Below are positions 7,771 to 13,025 of a stretch of 13,025 bases of DNA, piece after piece. The position numbers were made by a program, and so were the translations under genes. The notes beneath the pieces are model-generated. The model was not told where the DNA came from. It ran no database searches and saw only the letters and a program-made list of their open reading frames with translations. The stretch spans positions 1-13,025 of the forward strand of contig JBDNZS010000073.1 in the NCBI GenBank assembly GCA_047722935.1, in the 5' to 3' direction. Positions within the stretch are counted from its first letter, which is position 1. Each line of letters begins with the position of its first letter. This stretch comes from Ethanoligenens sp047722935. GTDB taxonomy: Bacteria > Bacillota > Clostridia > Oscillospirales > Ethanoligenentaceae.

Positions 7771-7792
7771 CCATTCGATTGGATGGCTTTTT
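7771..7792 (+). terminator. Weak terminator-like hairpin
   Basis: CCATTC (7771-7776) pairs with GGATGG (7781-7786) with one G-U pair around a GATT loop, followed by CTTTTT. The stem is only 6 bp, so this is tentative. It sits between the element relic and the next promoter. Confidence 0.35.
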
Positions 7793-7793
7793 C

Positions 7794-7821
7794 TTGGATT
7801 TTAATGTTGCACAGATATAAT
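7794..7821 (+). promoter_or_regulatory. Promoter upstream of the DUF2127 fragment
   Basis: TTGGAT (7794-7799) and a perfect TATAAT (7816-7821) are 16 nt apart. Transcription would start near 7828, about 70 nt before the ATG at 7901. Two copies of GGTACAAA (7865-7872 and 7891-7898) lie in the leader and may be a control site. The promoter looks intact although its gene is broken. Confidence 0.5.
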
Positions 7822-7900
7822 AAATCTTGCTTTTGGACCACGAAGAACACGGTATTGAGTGGGCGGTACAAACAGTTTTGTTTAAAGTAGGGTACAAATT

Positions 7901-8323
7901 ATGATCAATCGCAATAAGATAATGGCAGGGACCACCTCTCATTCATGGAATTGGATGCACTTTGGGTTCAAATTGAGTGTTCTGCTGAAAGGAATCGGCG
8001 CTCTGTGTGAAATGCTCGGTGGAATTCTGTTGTTGTATCTAAATCCGATCCGTATGGGTTGGTTGGTATTCTTTTTGACACATAGAGAGTTAGCGGAAGA
8101 CCCTGGTGATAGGCTGGCAAACGTGCTGCTGCACTACAGCTATGGATTTTCTGCCGGCATACAGCTTTTCACTATCATGTATTTACTTTCGCATGGCATC
8201 ACAAAATATCTGTTGGCTTATCTTCTTTGGCATAAAAAGCGATGGGCCTATCCGCTTGCAATCGGTTCGCTGCTGTTTTTCTTTTCACAACGCAGATATT
8301 GGAAATCGTGGTCGGCTGCATAA
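7901..8323 (+). pseudogene. Truncated DUF2127 (COG3305) membrane protein
   Basis: The 140-codon frame contains FGFKLSVLLKGIGALCEMLG (residues 21-40), a charged FLTHRELAEDPGDRLANVLL stretch, and IMYLLSHGITKYLLAYLLWH, matching the DUF2127 pattern of a TM helix, the EL-x-EDP-x-D motif and further TM helices. No function is established for this family. Resemblance stops near SLLFF (about 8280); the last dozen residues are read out of frame from a RodA fragment, so the natural C-terminal helix is missing. The ATG has only a weak GTAGGG site 8 nt upstream. The frame could still be translated, but it is most simply a gene cut by deletion. Confidence 0.7.
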
Positions 8324-8954
8324 TTATGATCGCCGTTTCTAAAACAGATTACCACGACATGGCCAAAGCGTGGAAATGGATTGCGCTTGTCAGCATTTTG
8401 CTGATGATCTTTACACTGCTGATCGGGTCTTCCCGGGCGGGTTCTCAGGATCGTGCATGGATACACATCGGGTCAAACACCATCCAGCCGGCGGAGGTTA
8501 TTAAAGTTGCTTTTGTGATCACCTTTGCTAAGCATTATGACTCGGTAAAGGAGCGGATTGGCTACCTCCGCCAAGTGTTATTGCTTACCTTGCACGGGCT
8601 TATTCCCATGGCTTTGCTGATATTACAAAAAGACATGGGCATGATGCTCGTCTTTGCGCTGATGTTTATCTTTATGCTGTTTATAGCCAATGTGAGACTA
8701 CGCTATTTTGCGCTGGCCGCAATCGCATTGTTTGCCGGATCATCTTTGATCTGGTCCAAAGTGCTGGGCGCTACGCAGAAAAACAAATGGTAGTCAATAT
8801 CGGTGCGGCGCTTATGGTGTTTCCGATCACAGGCATTTCTCTGCCTTTTTTCAGCTCGGGCGGTTCGCCGGTAATATCCGGCCTTTTGGGGGTGGGCGTT
8901 GTTTTGTCTGTTTATATGCATCGAAACACGCAATTGTTTGCAGAGAAAGGCTGA
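8283..8954 (+). pseudogene. RodA/FtsW/SpoVE-family fragment with internal deletion
   Basis: Two reading frames carry SEDS-family sequence. The first (frame of 8242, to TAG 8791-8793) includes SKTDYHDMAKAWKWIAL, SQDRAWIHIGSNTIQPAEVI and LILQKDMGMMLVFALMFIFM, the conserved IQP-AE and Q-D-G regions of lipid II polymerases. The second (ending TGA 8952-8954) includes VVNIGAALMVFPITGISLPF and FSSGGSPVISGLLGVGVVLS, the C-terminal NIG...P-TG-LPF-S-GGS region. Between SLIWSKVLG and the C-terminal part, roughly 100 residues expected in the family are missing and the frame changes. The N-terminal helices are also missing: the fragment starts inside the broken DUF2127 gene. It cannot give a working polymerase. 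The choice between rodA, ftsW and spoVE is uncertain. Confidence 0.8.
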
Positions 8955-9000
8955 AAACGGTGGGGATATTCGCGCTTAATTAATATTGGAGCTTTAGCTG

Positions 9001-9261
9001 GTGTCTAACCCGAACCACCGCGAGATCGATCATCAGAAAGACACGCTTCTGCAGAGCATCTTCTTGCATATTTTTTATTTCTTCCGCGGAAGTTGAACGG
9101 TGCTTGGAAGCATTATGATTACCATTGCGGTCGTTCTGGTTCTGGAGACCTTACATACCCCAATTGGTCAATCTTACGCGATGGGCGTGTCATTTATGGC
9201 GGGCATCGTCATCAGTTTTTGGGCAGCGCTCAGAAGGCGCACCCAGCGTATTTCTGCGTAA
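9001..9261 (+). pseudogene. Small membrane protein frame interrupted by an in-frame TGA
   Basis: A GTG at 9001, with GGAG at 8988-8991, opens MSNPNHREIDHQKDTLLQSI... and stops at TGA 9094-9096 after 31 codons. The same frame continues with GTG at 9100 as VLGSIMITIAVVLVLETLHT, then SYAMGVSFMAGIVISFWAAL and a basic tail, to TAA 9259-9261. The second half is a plausible two-helix membrane segment. A good terminator follows 22 nt later, which supports a real gene ending here. It could be one gene broken by a nonsense change, or two short peptides. I do not recognise the family. Confidence 0.45.
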
Positions 9262-9283
9262 AAGAACGTTCATCATTCAGCAC

Positions 9284-9328
9284 AACAGGTGCCCGGGCAG
9301 CGATGCGGTGGGCACCTGTTATTGTTTT
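9284..9328 (+). terminator. Rho-independent terminator
   Basis: An 11-bp perfect stem, AACAGGTGCCC (9284-9294) with GGGCACCTGTT (9310-9320), has a 15-nt loop and is followed by ATTGTTTT. It would end transcription from the small membrane-protein frame stopping at 9261. Confidence 0.8.
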
Positions 9329-9386
9329 CAGCATGTGAATAGTGCACGAACTTTTGTTTCTTTTTCATCAAATTCTAATCCACCAA

Positions 9387-9395
9387 TGATACAAT
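9387..9395 (+). promoter_or_regulatory. Possible extended -10 for the COG4705-like gene
   Basis: TGATACAAT (9387-9395) has the TGn extension and a TACAAT -10 at 5 of 6. The expected -35 position (ATCAAA) is poor. Its place just after the terminator and about 47 nt before the start fits a promoter. Confidence 0.35.
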
Positions 9396-9441
9396 GGCAG
9401 CGCATTCGTTTGAATGGATTCTGCAAAAGGAAGTGTTGAGT

Positions 9442-10224
9442 ATGCCGCAATCCCTTGATGGAACGAGCAAGCGGGAGATACTTTGCAAAGTTCCGGAAAT
9501 TACACCGCTTTTTTGGATCACAAAAATTCTCACGACGGGTATGGGAGAAGTGTTTTCAGATTACCTGACCCATACGATGGCACCGATAACTGCTGTTGCG
9601 TTGGGGGCACTGGGGCTGCTGGTCGCGCTCATCCTGCAATTTTCTGTGCGAAAGTATATCGCATGGGTCTATTGGTTCACCGTCGTGATGGTCAGCGTAT
9701 TCGGAACCATGGCTGCCGATGTCTTGCATGTTGGATTCGGCATCCCCTATCTGGTTTCAACGACGGGATTTCTCGCCGCTCTGGCTATCGTGTTCATCCT
9801 GTGGCATCGCTTTGAAAAGACGCTTTCTGTTCACAGCATTTTCACGCACCGGCGGGAATTTTTCTATTGGGTTGCCGTGCTGGCGACCTTTGCGCTGGGC
9901 ACCGCGTCCGGCGACCTAACAGCCACCACGTTCCATCTCGGCTATTTCCTGTCCGGCGTGCTGTTCGCGGCGGTGTTCGCTGTCCCTGCCATTGGTGTGC
10001 GCTTCTTTGGAATGAACCACATCTTCGGATTTTGGTTCGCTTATATTCTCACGCGGCCGCTTGGCGCATCATTCGCTGACTGGATGGGTGTTTCCCGTGC
10101 GCGCGGCGGGCTGGAATGGGGGACTGGGCCTGTAAGCCTTGTGCTTACGCTGTTGATCGTGGTGCTGGTCAGCTATCTAAGCATCTCCAAACGGGATATC
10201 CCTGCAAACGCGTCAGTGGACTGA
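9442..10224 (+). CDS. COG4705-like polytopic membrane protein with four internal repeats
   Basis: This 260-residue integral membrane protein resembles the uncharacterised COG4705 family (KVPEITPLFWITKILTTGMG near the N-terminus). It contains four matching units, each an aromatic residue then W, nine residues, G, four residues, D: W25-G35-D40, W78-G88-D93, W143-G153-D158 and W198-G208-D213. Each unit spans a likely transmembrane helix, so four acidic residues sit at equivalent membrane positions, which fits ion or small-solute handling. That function is inference. The ATG at 9442 is preferred over one at 9394 because AAAAGGAAG ends 8 nt before it. The gene is intact, in contrast with its left neighbours, and converges with the histidine kinase gene, with 8 nt between the stops. 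Confidence 0.8.
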   Translation: MPQSLDGTSKREILCKVPEITPLFWITKILTTGMGEVFSDYLTHTMAPITAVALGALGLLVALILQFSVRKYIAWVYWFTVVMVSVFGTMAADVLHVGFGIPYLVSTTGFLAALAIVFILWHRFEKTLSVHSIFTHRREFFYWVAVLATFALGTASGDLTATTFHLGYFLSGVLFAAVFAVPAIGVRFFGMNHIFGFWFAYILTRPLGASFADWMGVSRARGGLEWGTGPVSLVLTLLIVVLVSYLSISKRDIPANASVD

Positions 10225-10232
10225 ATGCAATT

Positions 10233-11621
10233 TCATTCCGGGAACAGGATGCGTACCGTCGTTCCGTGTCCCGGTATGCTCTCGATCTGTACCGTACCGT
10301 GATGCGCTTCTGCAATGCTGCGCACGATGGCAAGTCCCAGCCCGCTTCCGCCCTGTGTGCGGGAACGGGCTTTGTCTACCCGGTAAAAGCGGCCGAACAC
10401 ATGCGGCAGATCCGCTGGCGGGATGCCCACGCCGGTATCCCGCACAATGAGAGAAACGCCATCTCCCGTTTTCGTTGCTTCAATAGAGATAATGCCGTCC
10501 ATGGGCGTATATTTGACGGCATTATCCGCTAGTGCGCGTAATATTTGCTTGACCAGCGCGCGGTCTGCCCTCAGCATAATCGGGGTACTTTCCTGTATGT
10601 CTACAGAGCGTCCGAAAGCGACTTGGGCTTCATCCGCCACTTCCTGTAAAACCGTCCGCATATCAAAGAATTCCAACCGGAGCTGAAAGCTGCCGTTGTC
10701 ATTGCGCGCCAGAAAAAGCAGCCGTTCCACCAGCGCCTTCATGCTTTCCGTTTCTCCTCCGATGGCTTCCACCGCCTCTCGCAGAACCTTTGGATTGTCT
10801 TTGCCCCAGCGCCCGATCAGGTCGGCATAACCCTGGACAACAGCGATGGGCGTGCGCAACTCATGGGACGCATCGTAAACAAATTGTTTTTGCCGTTCAA
10901 ACGCGCTTTCCAACCGGCTGATCATTTCGTTGAAGGTCTGTGCGAGGCGCGAAAGCTCATCATCTGCCTCGCTGACCGACACCCGTTTGGTCAGGTCGCT
11001 GCCGCTGATGGTCTGTGCTGCAGAGGTCATGGCGTCGATAGGACGCAGCGCTCGGCGGCTGATGAACGCGCCCATCGCCATCGAAATCAGGATGCCCGCC
11101 GTGTCCGCCACCGCCATCAGAACAAACAACAGCTTGAGGAATCGATATTCCGCCCGCATGTTATAAACGACTTGCAAGTAACCCAATATGCCTCTGTCGC
11201 GCACGACCATTACATTTTCTACTACGGTGTGGGTATTCTGGTGCTCAAACACCTGTATTTGTCCCAACTTTTCAATCGGGTCAGGCAGTAAGAAAGGCAA
11301 TGCTCCTTCTGTGCGAATGATGGTGCCATCTGCGGAAACAAATTTTGCACCGGTTTCCGGGTAAGCCTCCAATTCCGCAGGTAAATTGATTTCTGCGTCA
11401 TTCCATTCCGTTTTTTCGAGACTGGACAACGTCGTTTGAACATTGGCCTGCACTTGTATCCGAATCTGCCGAATGAGATAGTACCGCAAACCAAACAAAA
11501 TTCCCGCATTCAGTGCGATTAGAACACCGGAGAACAGAGTGGCGTAGATCAGCGTCAACTTCCAGGATAAGCGGCGCGGCAAGAGCTTTTTAAGAATCGG
11601 ATTCTTTTTCATCCAGTACAT
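10233..11621 (-). CDS. Membrane sensor histidine kinase, ArlS/OmpR-partner type
   Basis: This 462-residue kinase has a first transmembrane helix at about 22-50, an extracytoplasmic domain to about 160, a second helix at about 162-187 and a HAMP linker to about 242. The HisKA H-box is FVYDASHELRTPIAVVQGY, with phospho-acceptor H253. The ATPase domain shows the N-box LRALADNAVKYTP (N367), G1 DTGVGI (395-400), FGRFYR (409-414) and G2 GGSGLGL (424-430), all complete. It would phosphorylate the regulator encoded just upstream. The start at 11621 has GAGGGG 6 nt upstream and overlaps the regulator gene by 32 nt, suggesting translational coupling. The signal is unknown. It carries no KdpD N-terminal domain. 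Confidence 0.95.
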   Translation of the reverse strand: MYWMKKNPILKKLLPRRLSWKLTLIYATLFSGVLIALNAGILFGLRYYLIRQIRIQVQANVQTTLSSLEKTEWNDAEINLPAELEAYPETGAKFVSADGTIIRTEGALPFLLPDPIEKLGQIQVFEHQNTHTVVENVMVVRDRGILGYLQVVYNMRAEYRFLKLLFVLMAVADTAGILISMAMGAFISRRALRPIDAMTSAAQTISGSDLTKRVSVSEADDELSRLAQTFNEMISRLESAFERQKQFVYDASHELRTPIAVVQGYADLIGRWGKDNPKVLREAVEAIGGETESMKALVERLLFLARNDNGSFQLRLEFFDMRTVLQEVADEAQVAFGRSVDIQESTPIMLRADRALVKQILRALADNAVKYTPMDGIISIEATKTGDGVSLIVRDTGVGIPPADLPHVFGRFYRVDKARSRTQGGSGLGLAIVRSIAEAHHGTVQIESIPGHGTTVRILFPE

Positions 11622-12282
11622 AACCTACCCCTCGGACGGTGTGAAGCAATTTCGGCTCGAACACGTCATCCATTTTGCCGCGCAGGTACCAGACGTAGAC
11701 ATCCACGATGTTGGCTTCGCCTTCATATTCCTCGCTCCACACATGATCCAGAATTTGCCCGCGCGTCAATACGATGCCATGGTTGCGCATGAAATATTCC
11801 AAAAGATCAAATTCCCGTTTTGTCAGATGAATTTTCGACCCGCCGCGATAAACGGTATGCCCCGCCATATCGAGTGTAAGATCGTGGACGACAAACTGCC
11901 GCATCTGATCGGATGCGGGTTTTCCGCGCAGAGCCGTGCGCATACGTGCGAACAGTTCTTCCATGTGGAACGGCTTGGTGATGTAATCGTCGGCCCCGCT
12001 GTCAAGGCCTTCCACCTTGTCGGCCACCTCGCCTTTTGCCGTCAGCATCAGGATTGGAACAGAGGAAAACTTGCGCACAAGACGGCAAATTTCCGTGCCG
12101 TTCATACCCGGAAGCATCCGGTCAAGCAAAATGAGATCCGGTTTCCAAAAACGTACAGCTTGCAATCCCGCCGTGCCTTCGCGCTCACAATGCGGATGGT
12201 ATCCTGCGTGCTCAAGTTCCAATTCCAGCAGGCGAGAAAGCCGTCCGTCGTCCTCAATAATGAGTACTTTCGTTTGATTCAA
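11590..12282 (-). CDS. OmpR-family response regulator
   Basis: This 230-residue regulator has a receiver domain (about 1-118) with acidic residues E10-D12, phospho-acceptor D54 in LILLDRMLPG, T81 and K103, and a winged-helix DNA-binding domain (about 128-225) with LTKREFDLLEYFMRNHG, the NIVDVYVWYLRGKMDD recognition-helix region and the end HTVRGVGYVLDE. The closest familiar types are ArlR- and CsrR-like regulators; KdpE identity cannot be claimed. It uses a TTG start at 12282, with GGAGG (12297-12293 on the minus strand) 10 nt upstream and no ATG or GTG better placed. It is first gene of the regulator-kinase operon, from the promoter at 12362-12390. Confidence 0.95.
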   Translation of the reverse strand: MNQTKVLIIEDDGRLSRLLELELEHAGYHPHCEREGTAGLQAVRFWKPDLILLDRMLPGMNGTEICRLVRKFSSVPILMLTAKGEVADKVEGLDSGADDYITKPFHMEELFARMRTALRGKPASDQMRQFVVHDLTLDMAGHTVYRGGSKIHLTKREFDLLEYFMRNHGIVLTRGQILDHVWSEEYEGEANIVDVYVWYLRGKMDDVFEPKLLHTVRGVGYVLDEKESDS

Positions 12283-12345
12283 CCGGCAAACGCCTCCTTT
12301 TTCTTCCTAAACATCATTCAGAATAATACCAGCAGATGAAAATTT

Positions 12346-12421
12346 GATTAAAATACCCCACAGCATAACGTAAAACAGCAAAAAAGGCAAATCTGTGGTG
12401 TTTTTTCATGTGATTTTAATC
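12346..12421. repeat. Nested inverted repeats around the regulator promoter
   Basis: The outer pair is GATTAAAAT (12346-12354) and ATTTTAATC (12413-12421), a perfect 9-bp match. The inner pair is CCACAG (12358-12363) and CTGTGG (12393-12398). They enclose the promoter at 12362-12390 and lie between two divergent genes, an arrangement that fits an operator bound by the OmpR-type regulator. AT-rich 9-mers can also arise by chance. Confidence 0.45.
12362..12390 (-). promoter_or_regulatory. Promoter of the response regulator/kinase operon
   Basis: On the minus strand TTGCCT (12390-12385) and TATGCT (12367-12362) are separated by exactly 17 nt, each a 4 of 6 match. The leader would be about 70 nt. 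Inverted repeats lie around it. Confidence 0.55.
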
Positions 12422-12427
12422 TATCAT

Positions 12428-12436
12428 TGGTATGCT
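12428..12436 (+). promoter_or_regulatory. Possible extended -10 for uppP
   Basis: TGGTATGCT (12428-12436) has the TGn extension and a TATGCT -10; no good -35 is seen 17 nt upstream. It lies just right of the outer inverted repeat, so a protein bound there could affect it. Confidence 0.3.
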
Positions 12437-12466
12437 GAACCGGAAAATCATGAAGGAGGACTGTTC

Positions 12467-13025
12467 GTGAATATTTTGCAGACCATTGTTTTGGCGATCA
12501 TCCAGGGAATATCGGAACTTTTTCCCATCAGCAGTGTCGCACACTCGGTCATTGCCCCGTTTGTGTTTGGCTGGAGGCTGAACCCGATTTTTTTGAAACA
12601 GAACTTTCTGGAATTCGTCGTAATGATGCACTTGGGCACCACGGCTGCACTGCTTGTCTATTTCCGTAAGGACTGGGCAGAGATCATCCGGTCGATCTTT
12701 GCACGGGGAAAATCAAAGAAATTACTGCTGTTGCTCGCCGCTGGTTCTTTTCCCGCCGCCGTATTGGGACTGATTTTTGAAAAGAAAATCACCAGCGTAT
12801 TTAGTAATGTGACAGTCGCCGCCGCCTTTTTGGTCGCGAACGGCGTGCTGTTGTTTGTAGGCGAGCGTCTGCGTCGGAAGGGCACAAAAACGATTGACGA
12901 CCTGACATGGAGACAGGTGGGAATTATTGGCCTGTTTCAATCACTTGCGCTGATCCCCGGTTTTTCGCGCTCCGGTTCCAGCATGACCGCCGGGTTTTGG
13001 ATGGGGCTTACAAACGAAGAATCGG
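12467..13025 (+). CDS. uppP: Undecaprenyl-diphosphatase UppP/BacA, 3' end outside window
   Basis: UppP removes a phosphate from undecaprenyl diphosphate, recycling the lipid carrier for peptidoglycan and other wall polymers; it also gives bacitracin tolerance. The first 186 residues are present. Motif 1 is QGISELFPISSVAH (13-26), with E17 and H26 in place of the common GLTEFLPISSSGH. Motif 2 is PGFSRSGSSMTAG (164-176), with R168. Several hydrophobic helices lie between (about 88-104 and 115-132). The start is GTG at 12467, with AAGGAGGA ending 6 nt before it. The gene is divergent from the response regulator and runs off the window, where about 80-90 residues should remain. The ELFPISS variant occurs in part of the family. 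Confidence 0.93.
   Translation, partial: MNILQTIVLAIIQGISELFPISSVAHSVIAPFVFGWRLNPIFLKQNFLEFVVMMHLGTTAALLVYFRKDWAEIIRSIFARGKSKKLLLLLAAGSFPAAVLGLIFEKKITSVFSNVTVAAAFLVANGVLLFVGERLRRKGTKTIDDLTWRQVGIIGLFQSLALIPGFSRSGSSMTAGFWMGLTNEES

Noticed and set aside
9094..9096. TGA read as selenocysteine
   Set aside because: No selenoprotein family match and no convincing SECIS-like hairpin directly downstream; nonsense or two frames is simpler.
10233..12282. Calling the kinase/regulator pair KdpD/KdpE
   Set aside because: The kinase lacks the KdpD N-terminal domain and four-helix membrane block; the regulator is a generic OmpR type, so the symbols are not supported.
1..13025. tRNA or rRNA genes, CRISPR arrays, or complete insertion sequences
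   Set aside because: None was recognised on either strand; the short direct repeats seen are isolated pairs.

Overview
The window reads as a Bacillota (Firmicutes) chromosome fragment, most likely from a clostridial, gut-type lineage. The pointers are strong GGAGG-type ribosome binding sites, a kdpF-containing potassium operon, and the remnant of a DUF3991/TOPRIM protein typical of conjugative elements in gut Clostridia. Genus cannot be fixed by eye. The first ~48 bases resemble an Illumina Nextera (Tn5) adapter, so the left edge is probably a contig end and those bases are not genomic.

Layout. (1) 196-4901: a promoter, a ~150-nt leader and the complete kdpFABC operon for the high-affinity K+-pumping P-type ATPase, closed by a hairpin terminator. 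(2) 4916-6163, minus strand and convergent with kdpFABC: a short KdpD-like protein with only the N-terminal nucleotide-binding and Usp domains and no kinase core, under its own promoter. (3) 6165-9261: a gene graveyard. It holds an Xre-type HTH stub, a frameshifted DUF3991/TOPRIM (conjugative-element) relic, a coding-like orphan piece, a DUF2127 membrane protein fused out of frame to a RodA/FtsW fragment that has an internal deletion, and a small membrane-protein reading frame interrupted by TGA and followed by a good terminator. (4) 9442-10224: an intact COG4705-like membrane protein with a clear fourfold internal repeat, [FY]W-x9-G-x4-D. (5) 10233-12282, minus strand: an OmpR-family response regulator and an overlapping histidine kinase, transcribed towards the COG4705-like gene. 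(6) 12467-13025: the start of a divergent undecaprenyl-diphosphatase gene (uppP/bacA), cut by the window edge.

How the parts may work together (inference). KdpFABC imports K+ when it is scarce. The kinase-less KdpD could sense nucleotides (c-di-AMP or ATP) but cannot phosphorylate a regulator alone. The only complete two-component pair here lies 4 kb away and is of a generic OmpR/ArlS-like type, so whether it controls kdp is open. The regulator and uppP share a 184-bp intergenic region with nested inverted repeats around the regulator promoter, which suggests a possible shared operator linking this system to the lipid carrier of cell-wall synthesis.
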